Assembly (NCBI GenBank): GCA_002134785.1
Contig: MBQZ01000073.1
Span: 1 to 64,000 of the forward strand
DNA length: 64,000 nucleotides
Origin: Crenothrix sp. D3
Lineage (GTDB): Bacteria; Pseudomonadota; Gammaproteobacteria; Methylococcales; Methylomonadaceae
Reading direction: 5' to 3'
Position numbers and translations under genes: made by a program. Below the pieces are notes generated by a model that worked only from the letters and a program-made list of their open reading frames with translations, had not been told where the DNA came from and did no database searches. Below, piece by piece: positions 9,416 to 16,998 of this stretch. Every line of letters begins with the position of its first letter. The first letter of the stretch is position 1.

Positions 9416-10263
9416 TACTTTAATTGTTGTAGTTTTTTCTCTGCCGAATGGGCAGCGGGAGTGTTGGCAAATTCGGCGGTTACACGCGTCAAATATTCAC
9501 GCGCTTTTTCGTTATTTTTTTGATCCGCTTCAATCGTACCTAGTCTTAATAAAACATCGGCTATTTTGGTGCTGTTAGGGTATTTTTCCAGCACGAGATT
9601 GTAGACCTGCCGCGCGGAATCAGCATCGGGTTTAACACGATAGGCTTCACCTAAATAATAGTTAGCAACATCCGCATAGCCGCCTGTTGGATACTGACTT
9701 AAATAGGCTTTAAATTGCTCTATTGATTGGTCGGTTTTACCGCTACGCAGTGAGCTATAGGCTTGTTGATAGGCTTGTTTTTCACCGCCTGAGGCTTGCA
9801 CTTCTGGGGGTTTAGGTGCAGGTGGCGCAGGTGCTGTCACTTCTGGTTCAACAGGCGCAGGAGCTGGAACTGGAACGGGGAGTGGTGCTGACAAATCGGT
9901 CACTGTGGTCTGAGGGACTGGCGGTGTTTCAGCAATGGGCTGAGCGGCTGGACTTGGGCTACCGCCTTTTTCTGCATTTTGTAAGCGTTCATCAAAGTCA
10001 GAATACATGGTCGTTTGATTTTTTTTCAGTTCAGAAATCAAATTGCCCTGCTCTTCTACCTTGCCCCTCAGTTGTTGCACTTCATTTTGTAATTGATCCA
10101 AACGCGCGATGACATCATACAATGCCTTAGACGAAGGGGCAGCCGCATTAGGTAGTGGCGCAGAGGCTGGGTAAGATGAATTGTCAATCACAGGGGGTAA
10201 TAATTCAGATTCTGCAAACGCGTTGCCACAAAGACATAATAATAAAAAAGCATATTTTTTCAT
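9415..10263 (-). CDS. cpoB: Tol-Pal cell division coordinator CpoB (YbgF)
   Basis: A periplasmic protein that binds TolA and links the Tol-Pal system to peptidoglycan synthesis at division. The start at MKKYAFLLLCLCGNAFA is chosen over the longer frame because it gives a clean signal peptide cleaved after AFA. Residues about 45-105 form a coiled coil (LYDVIARLDQLQNEVQQLRGKVEEQ) used for trimerisation. A Pro/Ala-rich linker follows, then TPR repeats (QAYSSLRSGKTDQSIEQFKAYL, YYLGEAYRV) to the C-terminus. The linker is long and Pro-rich (PVPVPAPAPVEP). It lies four bases after pal and is coupled to queE. Confidence 0.93.
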   Translation of the reverse strand: MKKYAFLLLCLCGNAFAESELLPPVIDNSSYPASAPLPNAAAPSSKALYDVIARLDQLQNEVQQLRGKVEEQGNLISELKKNQTTMYSDFDERLQNAEKGGSPSPAAQPIAETPPVPQTTVTDLSAPLPVPVPAPAPVEPEVTAPAPPAPKPPEVQASGGEKQAYQQAYSSLRSGKTDQSIEQFKAYLSQYPTGGYADVANYYLGEAYRVKPDADSARQVYNLVLEKYPNSTKIADVLLRLGTIEADQKNNEKAREYLTRVTAEFANTPAAHSAEKKLQQLK

Positions 10264-10267
10264 TGTG

Positions 10268-10837
10268 TTATCTCGTATAAACAATTTCAACACGGCGGTT
10301 TTGTTCCCAAGCCGATTCATCACTGCCCATTGCCGCAGGTTTTTCTTCACCATAACTTACCGTTTGCAGTTGGCTGTCCGACACACCATGCGATTTCATT
10401 ATATTAGCAACGGATCTAGCGCGTTGTTCGCCTAAGGCAACATTGTATTCACGCGAGCCGCGTTCATCACTATTGCCTTCTAGGATAATATGTATTTTGG
10501 GATTAGCGACTAGATATTGCGCGTGAGCAGTAACGACAGGCACAAAATCAGGCTGTACTTCACTGCTATCGAGCATAAAATAAATGACTTTAGCCTGTGG
10601 GCTATTAGGATCATTAAATTCTTCACCGCTACCCGCACCGTGCATACCGTCTGTATTCAGTCCGTAGGCATTAACACCTGCACCATTATTTAAACCGTTG
10701 GTGGACGCTCCATTCACTTTACTATTGGCGGCATTTTGCACACCATCGGTAACACTAATGGGTTTTTTATCATCACTACAGGCTGATAACAAACTGGTGC
10801 TTATCAGCAATGCTATGAATGTTTTATTGAATTTCAT
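10268..10837 (-). CDS. pal: Peptidoglycan-associated lipoprotein
   Basis: An outer-membrane lipoprotein that anchors the envelope to peptidoglycan and is moved by TolQRA and TolB. The signal peptide ends in the lipobox LLSAC, giving Cys20 as the lipidated residue. A Gly/Asn/Ala-rich linker (residues 30-72) leads to the OmpA-like domain, with VIYFMLDSSEVQ and the diaminopimelate-binding region EGNSDERGSREYNVALGEQRA. Its linker is longer than that of E. coli Pal. The length is 189 residues. It lies between tolB and cpoB in the canonical order. Confidence 0.96.
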   Translation of the reverse strand: MKFNKTFIALLISTSLLSACSDDKKPISVTDGVQNAANSKVNGASTNGLNNGAGVNAYGLNTDGMHGAGSGEEFNDPNSPQAKVIYFMLDSSEVQPDFVPVVTAHAQYLVANPKIHIILEGNSDERGSREYNVALGEQRARSVANIMKSHGVSDSQLQTVSYGEEKPAAMGSDESAWEQNRRVEIVYTR

Positions 10838-10854
10838 CTGCTATATCCAAAAAA

Positions 10855-12138
10855 TTAAGGTGCTGGCGACCACGCGGGTTCACGAACTTCACCGCTATTA
10901 AAAACCAATTTCTGCTGCATTTTACCATCTATTGATACTGCCGATAAAAATCCTGTACCGCCTTTTTTGGACGCATACAAAATTAGACTACCATTCGGTG
11001 CAAAGCTAGGGGATTCATCATTAGGCCCTGAGGTAAGCACATTAATAGCCCGTGTTGCCATATCCATCACGCCGATGCGGTAGTTATTGCCATTACCATG
11101 CACCATAGCCAAATACTTACCATCGGGTGAAAAACTAGCGCGGGCATTATAATCACCTGTAAAGGTCAATCGCTGTTCATTACCACCTTGGCTAGAGACC
11201 ATATATAACTGCGGCTTGCCACCCTGCCCTGAAGTAAATACGATATTATTACCATCGGGCGACCACGTTGGTTCAGTATCAATTGCCAAGCTGTTGGTGA
11301 CTTTAGTCAACGCGCGAGTAGCTAAATTCAACACATAAATATCGGGGCTACCATCTTTGGATAGCGTTACCGCTAAGCGCGTACTATCAGGCGACCACGC
11401 AGGCGCACCGTTAATACCCGCAAATTCAGCAACACGCGTACGCGCACCTGTCGCTAGCGTCTGCACATAAATAGCGGCTCTTTTTCTTTCAAATGATACA
11501 TAAGCCATTTGCTTACCATCGGGCGACCACGCGGGCGACATAATTGGCTCATTGGAGGTTGCAATCGTTTGTGGATTAACACCATCCGCATCGGCAACTT
11601 GCAGTTGATAAGACCACTTTCTATTGCCTAAACTGTTGCTCGTAATATAGGCAATTCGACCGCTAAACACGCCTTTTTTGCCCGTTAATTTCTCAAAAAT
11701 CATGTCACTGATGGCGTGGGCAGTTTTGCGTAAATCGGCTGCCGATGAGTTCATTTGATAACCCAACAATTGTTCGCCTTTATAGACATCAAACAACTGG
11801 AACTCGACATTATATTGCCCGCCATTATCAGTCACCCGACCAATGGTTAGATAATTCTGACCTATCCCTTTCCAGCTATTAAAATCAACTTCCGCAGGCG
11901 TGCTAGGGCGGCTTGGCATTCCTTGTTCTGCCAGCATTTTAAAATAGCCGCTACGCTCTAAATCTGCATTGATAATATTACGAATATCAACAGGTGCGGT
12001 TTGAGAAGCAAACGGCACGACGGCAACAGGCAAGGCACTTTCAGCTCCGCCAATAACTTCAATGTTTAGTTCCGCGTAGCTGTTGGAGATATTAAAACTA
12101 AGCACTGTACATACAAAAATTAGTCTAAAAAAATTCAC
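10855..12138 (-). CDS. tolB: Tol-Pal system beta-propeller protein TolB
   Basis: A periplasmic protein that binds Pal and TolA. The 427 residues start with a signal peptide cut near SNSYA, followed by the N-terminal domain (VVPFASQT, INADLERSGYFKMLAEQGMP). A six-bladed propeller follows, made visible by repeated WSPDGKQMAYVS/WSPDSTRLAVTL/WSPDGNNIVFTS-type motifs, ending with EPAWSPAP. The length is normal. The 97-base spacer to tolA is larger than elsewhere in the operon and could carry an internal promoter, though I cannot mark one. Confidence 0.96.
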   Translation of the reverse strand: MNFFRLIFVCTVLSFNISNSYAELNIEVIGGAESALPVAVVPFASQTAPVDIRNIINADLERSGYFKMLAEQGMPSRPSTPAEVDFNSWKGIGQNYLTIGRVTDNGGQYNVEFQLFDVYKGEQLLGYQMNSSAADLRKTAHAISDMIFEKLTGKKGVFSGRIAYITSNSLGNRKWSYQLQVADADGVNPQTIATSNEPIMSPAWSPDGKQMAYVSFERKRAAIYVQTLATGARTRVAEFAGINGAPAWSPDSTRLAVTLSKDGSPDIYVLNLATRALTKVTNSLAIDTEPTWSPDGNNIVFTSGQGGKPQLYMVSSQGGNEQRLTFTGDYNARASFSPDGKYLAMVHGNGNNYRIGVMDMATRAINVLTSGPNDESPSFAPNGSLILYASKKGGTGFLSAVSIDGKMQQKLVFNSGEVREPAWSPAP

Positions 12139-12235
12139 TTGCTTACCTCTGTAACGTAACTTTAAAAATCATTATTTAATCGATGTTGTTATTTTCTAAC
12201 TATACCTGTGGGCTGACATCTTGCTAAATCACATA

Positions 12236-13435
12236 TTACTCTTTTGCCTTAAAAGTAAGGGGGAAAGACCTAAATTCCTTGTTAAATAGCTCTATATCTG
12301 TAGGGACGCGAAATCGTGCGGATTTCAAAACAGCGGCTTTTGCATTACCATCAAAAATTGGATTGCTACTGGGTATCTTTACTTCTGCTCTAATCACTTT
12401 GCCACTTGAGTCTAATGTAACCTGAATAACACATTTTAAATTATCCTCGAAATCACGAAGGATAGTCATGTTTCCATGTGCTTTTTTACTAATGGCTTTA
12501 GCCATTTCTTCAGATTCAGCTTTCTGAGCCGATTTATTAGCTTGCGCGGCTTCTTTATCAGCTTCGGCTTTTGCATCTGCATCCATATCTGCTTGCATCT
12601 CAGCTTTTGCCTTAGCTAGTGTATCTTCTTTGGCTTTTTTCGCCTCAGCTTTAGCACGTTCAGCGGCTTCAGCTTTTGCTTTACTTGCCTCAGCTTTGGC
12701 TTGCTCAGCGGCTTCGGCTTTAGCTTTTTTCGCCTCAGTTTTAGCTTTTTCAGCGGCTTCGGCTTTCGCTTTGTTTGCTTCTGCTTTGGCCTGCTCGGCG
12801 GCGGCGGCTTTTTCCTTAGCTTTTTCAGCGTTGGCACGTTCAGTGGCTGCGGCTTTTTCTTTCGCTTTTTCAGCGTTAGCACGTTCAGTGGCTTCGGCTT
12901 TTTCTTTCACTTTTTCAGCGTTGGCGCGTTCAGTGGCTTCGGCTTTTTCCTTGGCTTTTTCAGCGTTAGCGCGTTCAGTGGCTTCGGCTTTTTCCTTAGC
13001 TTTTTCAGCGTTAGCGCGTTCAGTGGCTTCGGCTTTCACTTGGTTTGCCTCCGCTTTAGCTTGCTCAGCTGCTTCGGCATTTGCTTTAGCTGCCTCGACT
13101 TTAGCTTGTTCGGCGGCTTCTTGGGATGCTTCTTCGTTAGCCTTGGCTTGTTCAATAGCCTCAGCGCGGGCTTTTTCAGCTGCTATTTTCGCCTGCTCAG
13201 CCGCTTCGGCTTGGGCTTTTTCTTGTTCAGCTTGTTTTAATGCCAGTTGTTTTTTTTCAACATCCGCCTGCATTTGAGAGGCATCAACAATGATCGCATG
13301 AATAATTTCTGAATTAACAGGCAGGGTGGCTTTGTTCGGTTTGAATAGCGCACTCAAGCCAAACAAACCCAACAGCAACAGATGCAAAACTAAGGCCAGA
13401 ATAAATGGCCATGACAATTTTCTTTGACTATCCAT
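12236..13435 (-). CDS. tolA: Tol-Pal system protein TolA with expanded repeat domain
   Basis: TolA spans from the inner membrane to the outer membrane and carries the energy from TolQR. One N-terminal transmembrane helix (FILALVLHLLLLGLFGLSALF) is followed by a very long Ala/Lys/Glu/Gln helical domain, residues about 55-310. In this region a 15-residue unit (ATERANAEKAKEKAE) repeats five times nearly perfectly, giving 45-base DNA repeats at roughly 12790-13035. The C-terminal domain (NLKCVIQVTLDSSGKVIRAEV, FRVPTD) is the normal Pal/TolB-binding fold. The repeat block makes an antisense shadow ORF of 215 codons, which I do not regard as a gene. Confidence 0.94.
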   Translation of the reverse strand: MDSQRKLSWPFILALVLHLLLLGLFGLSALFKPNKATLPVNSEIIHAIIVDASQMQADVEKKQLALKQAEQEKAQAEAAEQAKIAAEKARAEAIEQAKANEEASQEAAEQAKVEAAKANAEAAEQAKAEANQVKAEATERANAEKAKEKAEATERANAEKAKEKAEATERANAEKVKEKAEATERANAEKAKEKAAATERANAEKAKEKAAAAEQAKAEANKAKAEAAEKAKTEAKKAKAEAAEQAKAEASKAKAEAAERAKAEAKKAKEDTLAKAKAEMQADMDADAKAEADKEAAQANKSAQKAESEEMAKAISKKAHGNMTILRDFEDNLKCVIQVTLDSSGKVIRAEVKIPSSNPIFDGNAKAAVLKSARFRVPTDIELFNKEFRSFPLTFKAKE

Positions 13436-13442
13436 CTACAGT

Positions 13443-13874
13443 TTATGGTTGCTCTTCTGACTTGGTCATCAACCCGACGCTGGGGACACCTGCATTTTTT
13501 AATGCTGCCATTACCGTCACTACCGTACCGTAATCAACACTGCTATCTGCATTAATTAACACAGGCGTTGCTGGCTTACTACTTAATACAGCGACTACGC
13601 GGGCGTTAATTTCTTCGGGTTGAATAGAATCATCTTCTTCACTCCCCGCCTTAATATAATATTGCCCATCGGCTTTAATAGACACCACAATCGGTGGCGT
13701 ATCGTCTTTTTGTTCCACCACCGCTGACTGAGCCTTTGGTAAATCAACTTCCACCCCCGTTTGTAACATCGGCGTAGTAATCATAAAAATAATCAGCAAC
13801 ACCAGCGTGACATCAATATAAGGAACGACGTTGATTTCTGCCATTGGTTTACGGCGTTTCGTGCGTCTACTCAT
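13443..13874 (-). CDS. tolR: Tol-Pal system protein TolR
   Basis: An ExbD-type inner-membrane protein forming the proton channel with TolQ. The 143-residue protein has a basic N-terminus (RRTKRRKPMAEINVVPYIDV) followed by one helix starting TLVLLIIFMITTPML. The Asp in YIDVTLVLL is the conserved protonatable residue. The periplasmic domain includes LPKAQSA and INADSSVDYGTVV. It overlaps tolQ by four bases and lies seven bases before tolA. ExbD is the alternative but gene order settles it. Confidence 0.95.
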   Translation of the reverse strand: MSRRTKRRKPMAEINVVPYIDVTLVLLIIFMITTPMLQTGVEVDLPKAQSAVVEQKDDTPPIVVSIKADGQYYIKAGSEEDDSIQPEEINARVVAVLSSKPATPVLINADSSVDYGTVVTVMAALKNAGVPSVGLMTKSEEQP

Positions 13875-14548
13875 TTACTGTGTGCCTGTCTTTGTAATAA
13901 CACCACAAATTCTTCCACAAATAATTCATAACGCCCTGTTAATCTATCCAAACGGGTGGAAAATCGGTTGTACGCAATAACAGCAGGAATAGCAGCAAAT
14001 AAACCAATCGCCGTAGCAATCAGAGCTTCGGCAATACCGGGTGCGACCTGTGCCAGCGTGGCTTGTTTAGTATTACCCAATGACATAAAGGAATTCATAA
14101 TCCCCCACACCGTACCAAATAATCCGATGTATGGACTCGTTGAGCCGACCGTCGCCAGAAACGACAAATGTTCATCAAGCCGATCTAATTCGCGTGATAA
14201 CTCAATCCGCATAGCCCGTTGCGCACTTTCGACTTGTACCGACGGCTCAATCGTACCGCTTTGGCGCATTCTGGAAAACTCTTTATAACCCGCTAAAAAT
14301 ATTTTTTCGATACCTTCGGGTTCAAAATCCTTCGCGGCTAATTTTCGATACAAGTCGGTTAATGGCATACCCGACCAAAATTGTTCTTCAAATTCATCGG
14401 TAATTTCAATGGCACGGCTTAATTCTTTACGCTTAGAAAAAATAAACGTCCACGACGCGAGCGAGGCGACCAGTAATAATGCCATCACAAACTGGACAAC
14501 AAAACTGGCTTCTTGCACCAAGTGGAGTATGGATAAATCAGTATTCAT
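13871..14548 (-). CDS. tolQ: Tol-Pal system protein TolQ
   Basis: An ExbB/MotA-type proton channel subunit of 225 residues with three transmembrane helices: VVQFVMALLLVASLASWTFIF at the N-terminus, then LFGTVWGIMNSF with the conserved pore region, and LIATAIGLFAAIPAVIAYN. The segment VGSTSPYIGLFGTVWGIM is diagnostic. It overlaps tolR by four bases (ATGA) and the upstream thioesterase gene by 11 bases, so the whole set is one transcript. TolQ rather than ExbB follows from the downstream tolR-tolA-tolB-pal order. Confidence 0.96.
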   Translation of the reverse strand: MNTDLSILHLVQEASFVVQFVMALLLVASLASWTFIFSKRKELSRAIEITDEFEEQFWSGMPLTDLYRKLAAKDFEPEGIEKIFLAGYKEFSRMRQSGTIEPSVQVESAQRAMRIELSRELDRLDEHLSFLATVGSTSPYIGLFGTVWGIMNSFMSLGNTKQATLAQVAPGIAEALIATAIGLFAAIPAVIAYNRFSTRLDRLTGRYELFVEEFVVLLQRQAHSK

Positions 14549-14948
14549 GCGTTAGAGACTCAAGTAAATAATCAGGAATTGCTTTGGGGCGCAGGGTGTA
14601 TGCGTCTAAACAGGCGATACGAATAACGCCCGTACATAACAGTTTACCATCACAGCTGATTTGCTGACTAAACGTTAAACTGGCTTTTTTAATTTCAATC
14701 ACATCACTGCTGGTTTGTAACAGATTATTAAACAAGGCAGGACGTAAATAATCAACCTGTACCGAACGCACGGCAAAAATAACCCCGTCATTGGCTCTGA
14801 TTGCATCTTGCTCAAAGCCCAACGCACGCAGCATTTCAGTTCTTGCCCGTTCAAAAAATTTCAGGTAATTAGCATAATACACCACGCCCCCTGCGTCAGT
14901 GTCTTCGTAATACACCCGAATGGGGTAAGTAAAATTTTTTATGGTCAT
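14538..14948 (-). CDS. ybgC: Acyl-CoA thioesterase YbgC
   Basis: A hotdog-fold thioesterase of 136 residues, first gene of the tol-pal operon, as in most gammaproteobacteria. The active-site region YYEDTDAGGVVYYANYLKFFERARTE holds the catalytic Asp and the usual YANY motif. Known members hydrolyse short- or medium-chain acyl-CoA and associate with phospholipid enzymes; the exact substrate cannot be read from sequence. The operon promoter should lie in the 67 bases before it, up to the TumE-like gene. Confidence 0.93.
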   Translation of the reverse strand: MTIKNFTYPIRVYYEDTDAGGVVYYANYLKFFERARTEMLRALGFEQDAIRANDGVIFAVRSVQVDYLRPALFNNLLQTSSDVIEIKKASLTFSQQISCDGKLLCTGVIRIACLDAYTLRPKAIPDYLLESLTHEY

Positions 14949-15015
14949 TATTTAATTAATAATTTTAGTGGTCTAGTTAGCAACAGCGTTGCTTAACTCT
15001 ACATGGCTCATGTTA

Positions 15016-15381
15016 TCACCGTTGCAATAAAGCAATTTCTAACAAAATCTGATGAAGCGTGGGTTCAGGACTTACCTTAATGTCCTCGCGTTCATGTTTA
15101 TGGTGCGGAAAAGTTTCAATATCATGATGATGGGGTGCATTATCATAACGAAAAATCATCTGCTGATTTTCGTCCATATATTGATAACGATACTTTATTT
15201 TCTGTTTAACATCGCTATGCTTTACTTCAACAAAATCAAGGCGGTTATTAGTTTCAAAAATAATTGAACCCGAAATATAGCCTTGTTTAGTGTTATAGGA
15301 TTTTTTCGTTATGGTGACAAAACGACAATTCGGAAATTCCTGAATAACTTGTTCAAGCTGTAAAAAATACGCTTCAATCAT
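15016..15381 (-). CDS. TumE-like toxin (DUF6516 family)
   Basis: A 121-residue protein of the DUF6516/TumE type, judged from GSIIFETNNRLDFVEVKHSDV, the YRYQYMDENQQMIFRYDNAPHH core and a terminal LHQILLEIALL. Members form type II toxin-antitoxin pairs with a small upstream gene; the biochemical activity is not something I can read here. The His-rich patch (PHHHDIETFPHHKHE) is typical of the family. It overlaps the upstream partner by ATGA. It opens an AT-rich island between tol-pal and ruv genes. Confidence 0.7.
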   Translation of the reverse strand: MIEAYFLQLEQVIQEFPNCRFVTITKKSYNTKQGYISGSIIFETNNRLDFVEVKHSDVKQKIKYRYQYMDENQQMIFRYDNAPHHHDIETFPHHKHEREDIKVSPEPTLHQILLEIALLQR

Positions 15382-15686
15382 TTTAATTCACAAAGCTTAT
15401 TTTTATTTTCAATCAGCAATTCATAGAGTCCAGACCAAATCATAAAGTCTTCATCATCGTTTAAATCACCCTGCAAAAATTTCTCGTAAAAACTATCAGA
15501 TGACATTTGATAATTTTTTTCATAGCTTTGCAAATCGAGTTGTATATTTAAAATGGCTTTTTGTAATTCTGTAATTTGATAATTAATAATACCTTGAGCA
15601 AAGGCTTCAATATCTTGCGTATCATTCAATATTTTTCTAAGTCGTTGTTCTGTTTGGGGTTGAATAGCTAATTGAAAATTTAGCAT
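15378..15686 (-). CDS. Probable antitoxin partner of the TumE-like toxin
   Basis: A 102-residue acidic helical protein upstream of and overlapping the TumE-like gene, in the position of the TumA antitoxin. Visible features are FQLAIQPQTEQRLRKILND, a helical middle ending YEKNYQMSSDSFYEKFLQG, and an acidic C-terminal part NDDEDFMIWSGLYELL. I do not recognise a DNA-binding motif with certainty. The call depends mainly on position and translational coupling. Confidence 0.55.
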   Translation of the reverse strand: MLNFQLAIQPQTEQRLRKILNDTQDIEAFAQGIINYQITELQKAILNIQLDLQSYEKNYQMSSDSFYEKFLQGDLNDDEDFMIWSGLYELLIENKNKLCELK

Positions 15687-15733
15687 AATTATTTCCTGCT
15701 TATCATGATTAATATAAAAATGAAGCCCTGTGT

Positions 15734-15760
15734 GTCGGGTTACTCTATCGCTAACCCGAC
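15734..15760. repeat. Intergenic palindromic repeat (GTCGGGTTA family)
   Basis: The arms GTCGGGTTA and TAACCCGAC flank a nine-base loop. With the adjoining CTAC the whole element matches, in reverse, the element at 46595-46626 with about two differences in 31 bases, so it belongs to a dispersed family. Confidence 0.75.
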
Positions 15761-15868
15761 CTACTTGACTAAATTATCAGGTAATTGAATAGATAAAGAC
15801 ATGAGTGTTTCTCTTAAGGTTGTGTGATTACCGCTCGCGATTGACGATGCTCCGTACCTCAGCCCATC

Positions 15869-16978
15869 CTATCGTGCTATTTTTCTGTCAGCATATAAAA
15901 CTACATCTTTAATAACCAACTTCTGAATAGCTGAGATGAAGGTTTCCATTATTGCGTAATTCGGTTGGTTGTTTTGCGTTGGGAGGTTTATAACTGTACT
16001 TTTTAGTTCTATTTTTGTCGCTTTATGATTATAAGAGTATTTATTTTTTATAACTTTATCTATTGAAGCAACAATACACATTTGATTTTTTTTATTTAGT
16101 TTTGCACACTGCAATACGCTGGTTGCTCCGTGTCCATCTTTTAAATAAAAAGGTGTCTCTAAATAAACAATATTTTGATTATTTGAATGTATTAAAATTG
16201 TTGGATTTCCATCTTTATTATTTAAAACCTTATTTGTTAGCTGATGATAAGAAATTATTCCATTATTTATGGTAGATTGTCCGTAAAAAGGATATATCAT
16301 TTCTGTTTTATCTTTTAATTCTTCAAGTTTTAAAGGGTCAATTTCTTTTTGTGATTGCCATTGCAATACGTCTTCAATTTTATATTCATCCCATGTAAAA
16401 TTCCCATTTACAAAATCCTGCAATACCTGTTGTTCTTCGGCTGTTAATGTGTAATCTTTTAATCCAGTAGCTAATAAATAAGCCTCCAGCTCCGCTATAC
16501 GCTCCGCTTCAATATCGGCTATAAAACTTTCCATAAAATCAAAATCTATTTCACTGTTTTTGATGGGAAGTTGGATTTTATATTCTATAAGTCGAGAAGC
16601 CGTATTTTTTCCATATTCTAAATTTCCAATAATTGAATTTATTGCTGAAATAATAAATTTTGCTGTTTTTATATTCAAAAATTCACTTCTTAAAGTATAA
16701 ACATTACTCCCTTGTTTTGAATAGAATGGTTCTGCCTGATAATAGACTTTATTCAAGTGAGTAAATGCTGATATTGAATTACTCGGTATTAAATTAAAAC
16801 TATTTCCAATTTGTTCAGGGACTTTTTCAATAACTCCGTTATTGTTTTCATTTTGCATTACAAAATTATATTTCAACTCACCATCTTTTTGTAAATCTTC
16901 TTGAGCGCGTTGTTTCCCATAATGTTTTATTTCAAACAAACCGCCTAATTTAAACTCGCCCCACTCCACATTTTTCAA
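15869..16978 (-). CDS. Type IIB restriction-modification specificity subunit (BcgI B-like)
   Basis: A 369-residue specificity protein with two target-recognition halves. The first (about residues 1-145) ends in a conserved helix MESFIADIEAERIAELEAYL; the second (about 190-340) ends with METFISAIQKLVIKDVVLYADR. Each recognises half of a split site, as in HsdS and BcgI B subunits. Segments such as YPFYGQSTINNGIISYH and PTILIHSNNQNIVYLETPFYLKDGHG are typical recognition-domain motifs. The gene follows the methylase/nuclease gene by 20 bases. The length agrees with BcgI B (about 340) rather than a type I HsdS (400-450). Confidence 0.85.
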   Translation of the reverse strand: MKNVEWGEFKLGGLFEIKHYGKQRAQEDLQKDGELKYNFVMQNENNNGVIEKVPEQIGNSFNLIPSNSISAFTHLNKVYYQAEPFYSKQGSNVYTLRSEFLNIKTAKFIISAINSIIGNLEYGKNTASRLIEYKIQLPIKNSEIDFDFMESFIADIEAERIAELEAYLLATGLKDYTLTAEEQQVLQDFVNGNFTWDEYKIEDVLQWQSQKEIDPLKLEELKDKTEMIYPFYGQSTINNGIISYHQLTNKVLNNKDGNPTILIHSNNQNIVYLETPFYLKDGHGATSVLQCAKLNKKNQMCIVASIDKVIKNKYSYNHKATKIELKSTVINLPTQNNQPNYAIMETFISAIQKLVIKDVVLYADRKIAR

Positions 16979-16998
16979 TTTCTCGTGAAGTGAGGCAT

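Noticed and set aside
12630-13277. Long plus-strand ORFs (215 and 179 codons) opposite tolA
   Set aside because: They come from the repetitive GC-skewed tolA repeat region read backwards; composition is extreme (Ala/Ser/Phe repeats) and no family matches. Shadow frames.
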